DNA from: Helicobacter sp. 10-6591
Lineage (GTDB): Bacteria; Campylobacterota; Campylobacteria; Campylobacterales; Helicobacteraceae
NCBI RefSeq assembly: GCF_003288805.1
Contig: NZ_NHYK01000015.1
Location: 1-43,134 of the forward strand
Direction of reading: 5' to 3'
Length of the DNA stretch: 43,134 bases
Each line of letters starts with the position of its first letter. Within the stretch, counting starts at the first letter, position 1. The notes beneath the pieces are model-generated. The model did not search any database, was not told the origin of the DNA, and worked only from the letters and a program-made list of their open reading frames with translations. Both the position numbers and the translations under genes were made by a program. Positions 35,587 to 43,134 of this stretch are shown here, piece by piece.

Positions 35587-36942
35587 TTGCGAGTTGGTCT
35601 GTTTTTAAAAACTTTTCGCCAAAAGAGTGAGATCCCAAGTTTTGAGCATCTTATAGAATCTATGTATGTGTGCGTGATGAAAGCTTTGGGATTGGAAGGT
35701 GTAGATTCGAAACTTGTGCGCGTTGGCTATATCATGCTTGTTGATTGTTTGCTTGGTTTTCTGTTCTGCCTGCCGCTTTATGTGCTGGTGTTTTTTGATG
35801 TGTGCTTTGAGAGTGATACACCACTTTGGCTAGGGAGTGTGGCTGGAATAATAAGCGTGTATGTGTATATGAGAATGCCAAAAAACAGGCGCTTTGGCGT
35901 GGGAGTCTTTGTAGGGTTGTTTTGCTTTTATTGGGTTGGGCTGAGCTTTAGATTTGTGGGGTTGGAGTATCTGGTGCCTGTGATAAGCTTGCTTGTAGCG
36001 CTGGTGTATGGGGTAGTGTTCTGGCTGGTGGCATTTTGTGAATGCTTGCTTGTGCGGCTCTTAGGGTTATTGCTTCTTGGCAGTATCACGCCCTTTGGGT
36101 TTGACTGGCTGAATGTCTCTAGCTTCTTTGCTTATAGCTATTTTGGATTGGAGTTATTGCATCTGGCACTTATTGTTTGTGCGGTGTATTTGTTTATAAC
36201 CCGCACAACACTTAGGCTTCTTGGGGCTTTGGTCCTGCTCTTTCTCGCGCTTGATTTTAGGTATTTGGAGCGAGGGGAAGGTAAGCAGGACTTTAGTCAT
36301 ATCACTCTTGCTTCCACGCAGGTAACCCAAGAGCTTAAGTGGAATCCTCAAAAAAACAAAGAAATAGTCTCGCAAAATCTCAAGCTGATTAAGGATTCTA
36401 AAAATACAGACAAAAGAGTAGTTGTCTTGCCAGAGAATGCCTTTCCGTTTGTGCTAAGCAAAGATTTAGATATCTATAATGAACTTTTAGAGCTTTCTCA
36501 TGGGATTGTCATTATTACAGGCGCGCTGTATAGGGAGCAAGACAGGTATTATAATAGTCTTTTTGTGTTTGATGATTCTAAGGTTAGCCGCGTGGATAAA
36601 GTCGTCTTAGCACCATTTGGGGAGGTCGTGCCATTGCCGTATTTTATAAAGAAGCATTTTCCATTTTTGCTGGATATGGAATTTGCTAGGGGGAGTGGAT
36701 TTGAAGATATTAAGGTACTAGGACAGAAGATTCGTGTAGGAATCTGCTATGAGGCTACGCACAGCAAGCTTTATGAGGACTATCCAAATGTCGTGCTTGC
36801 CATTAGCAATAATGCGTGGTTTTATCCAAGCATAGAGCCTGTAATGCAAAGAATGCTTATGAAATACTATGCGCGCAAAAACAATAGCTTTGTGCTACAT
36901 GCGGCAAATATGAGCAAGAGCTTTGTGCTTGCACCTTTTTAG
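35587..36942 (+). CDS. lnt: Apolipoprotein N-acyltransferase
   Basis: The 451-residue product adds the third acyl chain to lipoproteins at the inner membrane. It has about six to eight membrane helices in residues 48-225, then a nitrilase-like periplasmic domain with the catalytic triad visible as Glu283 (VVLPENAFPF), Lys338 (VDKVVLAPFGEVVPL) and Cys387 (VGICYEAT). The TTG start is chosen because GGAGGAG lies 6 bases upstream. The first in-frame ATG would remove 25 residues and has no such site. The protein ends soon after NNAWFYPSIEP...HAANMSKSFV, without the longer tail of enteric Lnt. It overlaps the convergent yihY by 4 bases. Confidence 0.92.
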   Translation: MRVGLFLKTFRQKSEIPSFEHLIESMYVCVMKALGLEGVDSKLVRVGYIMLVDCLLGFLFCLPLYVLVFFDVCFESDTPLWLGSVAGIISVYVYMRMPKNRRFGVGVFVGLFCFYWVGLSFRFVGLEYLVPVISLLVALVYGVVFWLVAFCECLLVRLLGLLLLGSITPFGFDWLNVSSFFAYSYFGLELLHLALIVCAVYLFITRTTLRLLGALVLLFLALDFRYLERGEGKQDFSHITLASTQVTQELKWNPQKNKEIVSQNLKLIKDSKNTDKRVVVLPENAFPFVLSKDLDIYNELLELSHGIVIITGALYREQDRYYNSLFVFDDSKVSRVDKVVLAPFGEVVPLPYFIKKHFPFLLDMEFARGSGFEDIKVLGQKIRVGICYEATHSKLYEDYPNVVLAISNNAWFYPSIEPVMQRMLMKYYARKNNSFVLHAANMSKSFVLAPF

Positions 36943-37763
36943 GCTTTGAATGATTTGCCAAAATTACTCATCAAGCCTTCGCATACCCGCATACCACAAA
37001 GGATAATGATCCAAGAGATATAAATCCAAGTCATCAAAAAAAGCAATATAGAGATTTGTCCGTAGATGCTCTTGTAGGTCTGATTGTAGAAAATATAATA
37101 CACAAATGCCCATTTGATAAGCAGCCAAACAAGAGAGCTTATAAGACTCGAAAGAAGTAGGGGCACAAGGCGTAGGGGCTTGTTTGCTGAGATTTTAAAG
37201 AGTAGCAAGAACATGCACCAGGTAATGATGTAAGGTAGAAAATCAAATAGGATACTTAAGTCTGCCACTCCCGTGAGCCTTTTTTGGACTTCTTGGTTTG
37301 TGTAGATTGAAAGCGTAAGGCAAATAGGAAAGAGCGTTATCATAGTCCAATACACCATGATGGAATCTAGGAAACTTCTTGGCTTGGAATTAAACATCTT
37401 TGCGGCTGCGTATTCAAAATTGCGAAAAAACAGAATAGATGTGATGAATACAAAAATAACCCCCATAACGCCAAGCTTCGTGCTATTTGCCAAGAAAGTA
37501 TCAAGATAGTGGGCAAATATTTCGGTGTGTGTGGGCAGTATGTTTGAGAGAATGATGGTTTTGAATTCTTGCATTTGGTTTTTGAATTGTGGGAGGTTCA
37601 GCAGGATAGAAAACAGTATCAAGAGTAGCGGAATCATCGCAAACACACTATAAAAACTCAGACTTGCTGCATAGATAAGCTGCTGGTCAAAAAACTTGTA
37701 GATTCTATGGAACTCGAATTTTAGCTTGCGGTAGAGTGTGGGAACTTTCTTTGGTTTATGCAT
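36939..37763 (-). CDS. YihY/BrkB family membrane protein
   Basis: The 274-residue product is a polytopic membrane protein with about six helices and the family signature AASLSFYSVFAMIPLLLILF near the N terminus, followed by GVMGVIFVFITSILFFRNFE. The C-terminal part shows YGQISILLFLMTWIYISWII and LCGMRVCEG. It is historically called ribonuclease BN, but that activity belongs to another protein (RNase Z). The function is unknown. It lies 43 bases after bioB, the same neighbour as in H. pylori (HP1407-HP1406, from memory). Confidence 0.88.
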   Translation of the reverse strand: MHKPKKVPTLYRKLKFEFHRIYKFFDQQLIYAASLSFYSVFAMIPLLLILFSILLNLPQFKNQMQEFKTIILSNILPTHTEIFAHYLDTFLANSTKLGVMGVIFVFITSILFFRNFEYAAAKMFNSKPRSFLDSIMVYWTMITLFPICLTLSIYTNQEVQKRLTGVADLSILFDFLPYIITWCMFLLLFKISANKPLRLVPLLLSSLISSLVWLLIKWAFVYYIFYNQTYKSIYGQISILLFLMTWIYISWIIILCGMRVCEGLMSNFGKSFKA

Positions 37764-37806
37764 TCTGCTTCTTTGTGATAATAAGGTCTTATAAGTGCTA
37801 CATAGC

Positions 37807-38655
37807 CTAGTGACAGCTTGTAGCTATGGTATATCCGTAAGAGAGTACGCGATCCCTATCTTGCTCTGGTGTCTCACCTTTTGTGGTGAGATAGTCTCCA
37901 AGCACTACGGCATTGATCCCGCACTCAAAAAGAGCCTTTTGCTCTTGGCCAAATATATGCTCCCTACCGCCTGCTATCATAAGACGCGTGTTTGGCAAGA
38001 ATTCACGCGCTAGGGTTACGCATTCTAACGCTTCCTCTTGTGTAAGCTTTGTGCTACTAAGAGGCAATGATGGATTTGCAATAAAAAAATTTATAGGACT
38101 TGAGTGGGGGGTGAGAATCTGCAGGGTTTTTAGGAGGCTTATCCTATCGCTCCAGCTTTCCCCTAGACCAAAAATCCCTCCGCTACATAGTCCAAGCTCT
38201 GCACGCAAGGTATTCTCACAAGTCTCAAAGCGCTCTTCCCAAGTGTGTGTGCTACAAATTTGCGCAAAGAATTCTTTGGAGGTTTCTAGATTATGGTTGT
38301 AGCTATCTACGCCGTTTTTTTTCAGGTATTTGAGAGATTCTAAATCTGCTCTACCGCAACAAGCGATAATATGCAAGCCTAAATCTGCCGCTTTTATCGC
38401 GTTTGCAGCTTGGGCTATATACTCACATTTTTGTGAGTCTAATCCTCGCCCCGAGGTAACCAGACAAAATCCCAGCGCCCCAAATTCTTTGAGCCGCTTG
38501 GCTTCTTGCAGGATCTGCTGTATGGGCTTGTTTTTGTAGATGGGTACATTTGTATTGTAGTGCGCACTTTGCGTGCAATATTTGCAATCCTCCTTGCAGT
38601 TGCCCGAAGTGACATTGCAAATCGAACAAAGAAAAATTTCATTCGTAGTGCTCAT
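37807..38655 (-). CDS. bioB: Biotin synthase
   Basis: The 282-residue product inserts sulfur into dethiobiotin as a radical SAM enzyme. The SAM-cluster motif is CKEDCKYCTQSAHYN (Cys20, Cys24, Cys27). The [2Fe-2S]-associated and substrate regions are recognisable in CLVTSGRGLDSQK, YNHNLETSKEFF and GLCSGGIFGLGES, then INFFIANPSLPL and RLMIAGGRE. It is shorter than E. coli BioB (346), as expected for epsilonproteobacteria. It lies in a minus-strand run with gnnB and gnnA upstream. Confidence 0.96.
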   Translation of the reverse strand: MSTTNEIFLCSICNVTSGNCKEDCKYCTQSAHYNTNVPIYKNKPIQQILQEAKRLKEFGALGFCLVTSGRGLDSQKCEYIAQAANAIKAADLGLHIIACCGRADLESLKYLKKNGVDSYNHNLETSKEFFAQICSTHTWEERFETCENTLRAELGLCSGGIFGLGESWSDRISLLKTLQILTPHSSPINFFIANPSLPLSSTKLTQEEALECVTLAREFLPNTRLMIAGGREHIFGQEQKALFECGINAVVLGDYLTTKGETPEQDRDRVLSYGYTIATSCH

Positions 38656-38690
38656 TTTTTCTCCTCATTCATAGTTGTTGGAATCTATGG

Positions 38691-39668
38691 TTACTTGGCG
38701 GAGGCGTGGATAAGTTGTTGGATTTTATTTGCCACTAGCATTGCATTCTTGCCATCATTTTCGTTTGGCAGACTAGAGTTTTTGTGCTTTGAGTTAGATC
38801 TGCAGAGATTTGCAAAATCTAGCAGCTCTAAAAGCAATGCTTCTTGCGCCCGAATCTCTATAGATTCACTTCGGCTTGAGATTGATATATTATGCAGGTG
38901 CTGTTCTAGGGTCTGTTTATTGACAAGCACTTCTTTGCTTAAGAGATTACAGTCGATATACATATCCTCGCAGGTTACGCTGATTTGGCGGATTCTCTTT
39001 TCTGTGACTCTTGAAGCAGTGATTGTACTAAAAGCACCGTTTTTATGTGCAATGATGGCGCGTGCATACTCTATCATCCCATTGATTATGATTCCATGTG
39101 CTTGTATGCTCTGTGGCTCTCCATTAAACAGCAGACTTAAGTCAATATCGTGAATCATCAGATCCATCACGACATCCACATCAGTAATGCGACTACTCAT
39201 CTTGTTTGTACGTGTAAAATCGATACTGAAAATGCGATCAGAGTTTTTGAGCAACTCTTTGAGTGCGCTAATGGCTGGGTTGTAGCGCTCGATAAATCCT
39301 ACTTGTATATTGAGGTTGTTTTCTCTTGCGGCATCTACGATAATTTGCGTGGTATCAAGTGTATCGGTAAGCGGCTTTTCTACAAAGATATTTTTTGTGT
39401 GCGCACTTACCTTCTTGATATAGTCAAAATGCGTGAATGTAGGCGTGACGATGATTACGCCATCACTATTTTTGAGCGCATCTTCTAGTGCATCATCGTT
39501 TTTGAGCATAGGCACACCAAAGTCCGTAGCGGTTTTTACCAAAAGCTCGGTATTGACATCATAGATAAAGCTTATATCTACATTTTTTAGCATATTAAGG
39601 TTGCGGAGGTGGTTTTGTCCCATTTTGCCAATACCAAGCAGGCCAATTTTTATGATTTTGTTTTCCAT
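38691..39668 (-). CDS. gnnA: Gfo/Idh/MocA oxidoreductase, probable UDP-GlcNAc 3-dehydrogenase
   Basis: The 325-residue product has an N-terminal Rossmann fold (KIGLLGIGKMGQNHLRNLNM), a VIIVTPTFTHFDYIK segment and the catalytic EKPL (IFVEKPLTDTL). A C-terminal substrate domain includes VVMDLMIHDIDLSLLFNG, typical of the GnnA-like branch. GnnA oxidises the 3-OH of UDP-GlcNAc, and the keto sugar is then aminated by GnnB. The pair gives UDP-GlcNAc3N for lipid A carrying amide-linked acyl chains, known in Campylobacter jejuni. The adjacent DegT aminotransferase, 14 bases upstream, supports this. A WbpB-like role in another amino sugar remains possible. Confidence 0.7.
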   Translation of the reverse strand: MENKIIKIGLLGIGKMGQNHLRNLNMLKNVDISFIYDVNTELLVKTATDFGVPMLKNDDALEDALKNSDGVIIVTPTFTHFDYIKKVSAHTKNIFVEKPLTDTLDTTQIIVDAARENNLNIQVGFIERYNPAISALKELLKNSDRIFSIDFTRTNKMSSRITDVDVVMDLMIHDIDLSLLFNGEPQSIQAHGIIINGMIEYARAIIAHKNGAFSTITASRVTEKRIRQISVTCEDMYIDCNLLSKEVLVNKQTLEQHLHNISISSRSESIEIRAQEALLLELLDFANLCRSNSKHKNSSLPNENDGKNAMLVANKIQQLIHASAK

Positions 39669-39682
39669 GGTGAAATTTACCT

Positions 39683-40879
39683 TTAGAGTTTTTGGAGTTC
39701 AGAAGAGAGAGTACTTATAATGTAGTCTTGTTCGTCTTTATTGAGGAATGCACTAAAAGGTAAGGAGAATATTTCGCTTGCAATCGCTTCGCTGGTAGGA
39801 AAATCGCCTACTTTGTAGCCAAGATAGGCTAAAGATTCTTGTAAATGTAGCGGTATAGGATAATGTATAGCGGTTGGTATGCCCTTTTCTTGTAGAGCCT
39901 TCAGTAAAGAATCACGCTTGCTTGCTTTGTCTTGCAAGATTTTTTGCGAGAGTGGGTATTGCGCATCGGGTGCTTTGGGTGATAGTCGCACGGAGTATTG
40001 GGCATATGCACTGACATAAGATTCTGGTATATAGGGCAGGATAAGCCGGTAGTTTTGAGAATCTATTTTTTTTAAGCCACTATTGTAGGCGTTTGCTAAC
40101 TCTTGGCGGATTTTTAACTCGTTTTCAAAATGCTTGAGCTTGACATTAAGCACTGCACATTGCAAGGAGTCTAGTCTGGCATTGAGTCCTATATATTTAT
40201 GCGAGTAGCGCGCGACCTGCCCGTGATTAAGCAATGAGCCAATTTGGGAATCTAGCTTTTCATCATTGCTAAACACCGCTCCACCATCGCCATAGCACCC
40301 TAGAGGCTTTGAGGGGAAAAAGCTTGTAACGCCCATACTTCTGATAGTTTGTGAGCCTAAGTTACAGCTCTTGCGTCCTTTATACAGCCCACCAAAGCTC
40401 TGGCAAGCATCCTCAATCACTGCAAGATCATGCTCTTTTGCAATGGCATTGATACTATCCATATCTGCTGGCAAACCATACAGACTGACAGGAATGATAG
40501 CCTTTGTCTTGGGTGTGATGTGTGTGCGGATTTTATCTACATCTATATTGTAAGTGCGCTCATTAATATCCACAAATACAGGTCTAGCTCCAAGTAAGGC
40601 TATCATCTCGGCAGTGGCTATGAAGGTAAAGGGTGTCGTGATAACTTCATCGCCACTTTTGATACCAAGTGCTAAGAGAGAGAGCAAAAGTGCGTCTGTC
40701 CCGCTTGAGACAGCCCGTGCGTATTTGCAGCCACAAAATCTCGCAAGATTTATCTCTAGCTCTCTTACACTCTCTCCCATCACATAAGCGCTTGATTCTA
40801 GAACTTTGGCTATCTCAGAATCTATATCTTGTTTATAAGCATGGTATTGGGCTTTGAGATTGATAAAGTCGATATTCAT
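39683..40879 (-). CDS. gnnB: DegT/DnrJ/EryC1/StrS aminotransferase, probable GnnB
   Basis: The 398-residue product is a PLP-dependent sugar aminotransferase. The fold markers are SSGTDALLLSLLALGI, TTPFTFIATAEMIALLGARP, FVDINERTYNID, VIEDACQSFGG and the PLP-lysine motif FFPSKPLGCYGDGG (Lys191). A short insertion (QTIRSMG) precedes the lysine region. Paired with the oxidoreductase, it would turn the 3-keto sugar into UDP-GlcNAc3N for lipid A. WbpE-like or other amino-sugar roles are alternatives. The ATG at 40879 gives the usual MNIDFINLK start. The frame is open 36 codons further upstream, toward the flaA promoter. Confidence 0.72.
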   Translation of the reverse strand: MNIDFINLKAQYHAYKQDIDSEIAKVLESSAYVMGESVRELEINLARFCGCKYARAVSSGTDALLLSLLALGIKSGDEVITTPFTFIATAEMIALLGARPVFVDINERTYNIDVDKIRTHITPKTKAIIPVSLYGLPADMDSINAIAKEHDLAVIEDACQSFGGLYKGRKSCNLGSQTIRSMGVTSFFPSKPLGCYGDGGAVFSNDEKLDSQIGSLLNHGQVARYSHKYIGLNARLDSLQCAVLNVKLKHFENELKIRQELANAYNSGLKKIDSQNYRLILPYIPESYVSAYAQYSVRLSPKAPDAQYPLSQKILQDKASKRDSLLKALQEKGIPTAIHYPIPLHLQESLAYLGYKVGDFPTSEAIASEIFSLPFSAFLNKDEQDYIISTLSSELQKL

Positions 40880-40947
40880 AATTGGGGCCTTTGGTGTTTT
40901 ATAGACTTTTGCTACGCACAGTTGCAGCGATTCTACCAAAAAAGCAT

Positions 40948-40972
40948 TAAAGTTTTTTTCGAGCTTCCGATA
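40948..40972 (+). promoter_or_regulatory. Sigma28 (FliA) promoter of flaA
   Basis: TAAA at 40948-40951 and CCGATA at 40967-40972, with 15 bases between them, match the Helicobacter sigma28 pattern TAAA-N15-GCCGATAA apart from the last positions. It lies 54 bases before the flaA ATG. flaA is sigma28-dependent in H. pylori. Confidence 0.8.
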
Positions 40973-41025
40973 TTGAAATGATCCCAAGCAAGGAAGCGGG
41001 GGAAATATTATGTAAGGAGTGATAT

Positions 41026-42582
41026 ATGGCTTTTCAAGTCAATACAAATGTGAATGCACTTAGCGCGCATGTTCAAGGAGTTTTTACACAGTCCAATATG
41101 AGAAATTCACTGGACAAGCTGAGTTCTGGTTTGCGAATCAACAAGGCAGCAGACGATGCTTCAGGCATGACTATTGCAGATAGTTTGCGAAGTCAAGCAA
41201 GTGCATTAGGACAAGCTATAAAAAACACGAACGATGGTATGGGGATTATCCAAATTGCTGATAAAGCAATGGATGAGCAGATAAAAATCCTCGATACGAT
41301 CAAAGTAAAAGCTGTACAAGCTGCTCAAGATGGGCAATCTACACAATCTCGTCAGGCGATCCAAGCTGATATCAAAAGGCTTATTGAAGGGCTTGATAAC
41401 ATTGGTAATACCACGACCTACAATGGACAAGCACTTCTTTCTGGCGTCTTCTCAAATAGGGAATTCCAAGTTGGTGCGTATTCTAATCAGACTATCAAAG
41501 TCTCAATTGGTTCGACGACAAGCGATAAGATAGGACAGGTGCGAATTGAAACAGGACAGAATGTGACAGCTACTGGCGAAGTCCAATTGAAGTTCATCAA
41601 TGTAGATGGCGTCAATGACGTACAGCTAGAATCTGTCAAGATCTCTACTTCAGCAGGTACAGGCTTAGGCGTTCTCGCAGAAGTTATCAACAAAAACTCT
41701 GATCAATTAGGTGTAAGAGCGCAGGCTAATGTCGTTTCTACTTCAGATGAAGCAATCAAAGCTGGTTCGCTCATAGGGCTTGTGCTTAATGGAATCTCAA
41801 TTGGTGATATTGTTGATATCAAGGACAATGACAGCGATGGTCGTTTGGTGCAAGCGATTAATGCAACCACACAAGATACAGGTGTAGAAGCCTATACAGA
41901 CAATCTTGGTCGATTGAATTTGCGCAGTACAGATGGTCGTGGTATCCAGTTCGCGATTACAGGCACACCAAGCGAAGGACAGACTGTCTCTATTGATAAG
42001 CTCAATGGTGGGCAAGATGTGACAGGACAAGTAGATCAAAACACAGGTGAAGTTACAGGTGGATCTATAAATCTCGGTCGTCTTTCACTTGTAAGGACTG
42101 ATGCGAGGGATATTGTCGTAAGTGGAGTGAATATCAGCGCTACTGGTTATGGCCAAAATCAGGCAGTAGCTGAAGCCACTGTGAATCTACGCGGAGTGAT
42201 AGATAGCTTTGATTCTGATATACGTTCTGCGGCAGGTGGTAACTACAACAAAGTGTTTGGAGATGAAAGTAAGAATTTAGGTGCTGGTGTAACAAGCTTG
42301 CGTGGTGCTATGGTGGTCATGGATATAGCAGAGTCTGCACAAAAGGCTCTTGATAGAATCCGCGCGGATTTAGGTTCTGTCCAAGGCCAAATGATTAGCA
42401 CGATAAACAACATTAGCGTTACTCAAGTGAATGTCAAAGCAGCGGAATCACAAATCCGCGAAGTAGATTTTGCGGCAGAAAGCTCAGAATTTACTAAGCT
42501 TAATATTCTTGCGCAGTCTGGAAGTTATGCACTTTCTCAAGCAAATGCAGTACAGCAAAATATCTTGCGACTTCTTAACTAA
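41026..42582 (+). CDS. flaA: Major flagellin FlaA
   Basis: The 518-residue product is the main filament subunit. The conserved D0/D1 N-terminal region begins [20 protein letters not shown] and contains [16 protein letters not shown] and [19 protein letters not shown]. The C-terminal D1/D0 region has [18 protein letters not shown] and ends [15 protein letters not shown]. The central surface domain (about 180-400) is rich in Asp, Gly, Ser and Thr, where Helicobacter and Campylobacter flagellins are O-glycosylated. It has a sigma28 promoter, a TAAGGAG ribosome binding site and its own terminator, so it is monocistronic. Confidence 0.98.
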   Translation: MAFQVNTNVNALSAHVQGVFTQSNMRNSLDKLSSGLRINKAADDASGMTIADSLRSQASALGQAIKNTNDGMGIIQIADKAMDEQIKILDTIKVKAVQAAQDGQSTQSRQAIQADIKRLIEGLDNIGNTTTYNGQALLSGVFSNREFQVGAYSNQTIKVSIGSTTSDKIGQVRIETGQNVTATGEVQLKFINVDGVNDVQLESVKISTSAGTGLGVLAEVINKNSDQLGVRAQANVVSTSDEAIKAGSLIGLVLNGISIGDIVDIKDNDSDGRLVQAINATTQDTGVEAYTDNLGRLNLRSTDGRGIQFAITGTPSEGQTVSIDKLNGGQDVTGQVDQNTGEVTGGSINLGRLSLVRTDARDIVVSGVNISATGYGQNQAVAEATVNLRGVIDSFDSDIRSAAGGNYNKVFGDESKNLGAGVTSLRGAMVVMDIAESAQKALDRIRADLGSVQGQMISTINNISVTQVNVKAAESQIREVDFAAESSEFTKLNILAQSGSYALSQANAVQQNILRLLN

Positions 42583-42602
42583 GCTAGGAGTAACTCCTAG
42601 CT
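42582..42602 (+). terminator. Rho-independent terminator of flaA
   Basis: A perfect 9-bp inverted repeat, AGCTAGGAG/CTCCTAGCT, with a TAA loop begins in the last base of the flaA stop codon and is followed by TTT. Confidence 0.85.
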
Positions 42603-42630
42603 TTTCTGCTATTTCTCTTCTTTCTTTCTA

Positions 42631-42904
42631 TTTGAACAATCCTCTAAACAACTTCTTTATCAATCAGTAATTCATTTATACAAGAGTGCAGATTTGCTCA
42701 TACAAGAGCAGCAAGAATATGTGCGCGAAGTATTTGTAGAAAACTCTGCTATGCTGCTTCTGACAGCCATAGCCAACCCTGCAAGACTTGATGACTTTCC
42801 TTGTATTGCGATTAAGACTGAAGATAAAAGATGAAGTACTAGAGCGTATAGATTCTTATATAGCCAAACATACTCCACCAAGAGAAGCAATCCACCACAT
42901 CTAA
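42631..42904 (+). pseudogene. Frameshifted remnant of an unidentified protein downstream of flaA
   Basis: The plus strand is open from about 42631 with a protein-like sequence (FEQSSKQLLYQSVIHLYKSA, EYVREVFVENSAMLLL, IANPARLDDFPCIAIK) to a TGA at 42832. From about 42827 an overlapping frame continues DEVLERIDSYIAKHTPPREA to a TAA at 42902. The two parts join by a single frameshift. There is no start codon or ribosome binding site, and the segment follows directly on the flaA terminator, so it looks like a truncated, broken gene. I do not recognise the family. An overlapping minus-strand frame is described under rejected items. Confidence 0.45.
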
Positions 42905-43027
42905 GCACTATTCCAAAAAGAGTGATAAATCCAACCAAAGCTAGTACAGAGATATATTCGCCAAAGCCTGCTCTAAAAGGTTTTATTAATTTGTGAAAGA
43001 TAAGTTTGTACAGATCGTACCAAGTGT

Positions 43028-43046
43028 TAAGAATCAGAGATTCTTA
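43028..43046. terminator. Possible terminator hairpin of the minus-strand gene at the window end
   Basis: TAAGAATC and GATTCTTA form an 8-bp stem with a 3-base loop, just beyond the stop of the partial minus-strand gene. No clear T-run follows on that strand, so the call is weak. Confidence 0.3.
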
Positions 43047-43048
43047 GC

Positions 43049-43134
43049 TTAGTCTAAAGTCTGCTGCAAGAGATTTTGTATAGGAAGCTTTGCATCTGGT
43101 TCTACCAAGCGCTCGCCAACTTCTTTTCCATTCT
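43049..43134 (-). CDS. C-terminal end of an unidentified gene
   Basis: The minus strand is open from the window edge to a TAA at 43049-43051. It encodes the last 27 residues of a protein, including NGKEVGERLVEPDAKLPIQN and a final LLQQTLD. The composition is normal for a soluble bacterial protein. The family cannot be recognised from this fragment. The hairpin at 43028-43046 could be its terminator. Confidence 0.55.
   Translation of the reverse strand, partial: NGKEVGERLVEPDAKLPIQNLLQQTLD

Noticed and set aside
36939-37763. Annotation as ribonuclease BN
   Set aside because: This is an old name carried by YihY/BrkB membrane proteins. The sequence is a polytopic membrane protein with no nuclease motif.
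38506-39153. Long plus-strand ORF of 215 codons over bioB and gnnA
   Set aside because: It lies antisense to two well-recognised genes and has a Ser/Cys/Arg-rich composition typical of shadows.
42672-43041. Open minus-strand frame with a hydrophobic half (SVLALVGFITLFGIVL)
   Set aside because: It has no ATG or ribosome binding site, and its C-terminal half is Ser/Cys-rich, as expected for the shadow of the plus-strand remnant. The hydrophobic half could still be a relic of a membrane gene, but I cannot support a call.

Overview
The window is an AT-rich chromosomal segment of a Helicobacter-type epsilonproteobacterium (Campylobacterota). The evidence is a FlaA flagellin with the Helicobacter termini, a sigma28-like flaA promoter, a short ExbB with ExbD and TonB, an Lpp20-family lipoprotein, and blocks that match Helicobacter pylori gene order as I remember it: greA-dut-two hypotheticals-coaX; nth with fliN-fliO-tonB-like; cysS-murJ; folD-lepB-rpiB-hypothetical-apt-dedA-pepA-ychF; yihY-bioB. 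A short-form HisG, a Campylobacter-type porin and a GnnA/GnnB pair point away from H. pylori itself and toward an enterohepatic or otherwise non-pylori Helicobacter. The species cannot be fixed from the sequence alone.

Layout. 1-300: decayed tail of a membrane glycosyltransferase on the minus strand. 329-4527: plus-strand operon-like run greA, dut, membrane protein, lipoprotein, coaX, hisG and a small periplasmic protein. 4528-4997: sparse region with two tiny ORFs and a probable exbB promoter. 4998-6444: exbB-exbD-tonB. 6498-10670: minus-strand DUF342/FapA-like protein, radical SAM enzyme, Lpp20-like lipoprotein and outer-membrane protein. 10794-14763: plus-strand yggS, nth, CheX-like, fliN, fliO and a TonB-like protein, chained by overlapping start and stop codons. 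14764-20456: minus-strand cysS, murJ, ppk1 and a monohaem cytochrome c. 20550-27257: plus-strand folD to ychF housekeeping block. 27289-33738: phase-variable glycosylation island. 33968-36942: divergent porin and lnt. 36939-40879: minus-strand gnnB-gnnA-bioB-yihY. 41026-42602: flaA with promoter and terminator. 42631-43134: a frameshifted gene remnant and the C-terminal end of an unidentified minus-strand gene.

The most interesting part is the 27.3-33.7 kb island. It holds a GT2 transferase fused to a GtrA-like flippase domain, a SAM methyltransferase, a GT-C membrane glycosyltransferase, a TPR protein with a GT9-like domain, and a second membrane GT2. Three poly-G/poly-C tracts sit where slippage would change translation: G10 just before the first GT2 domain (in frame now), G12 at the GT2-GtrA/methyltransferase junction (one more G would make a single 590-residue protein), and C11 near the start of the second GT2 (out of frame from its best start now). 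Together they look like a stochastically switched lipid-linked-sugar system that decorates a surface glycan and can couple or uncouple glycosyl transfer and methylation. The acceptor is not revealed by the sequence.

The other genes cover envelope biogenesis (lepB, lnt, murJ, tonB systems, gnnAB), motility (fliN, fliO, flaA, perhaps the CheX-like protein) and central housekeeping. No rRNA, tRNA, CRISPR array, insertion sequence or integrase was found.
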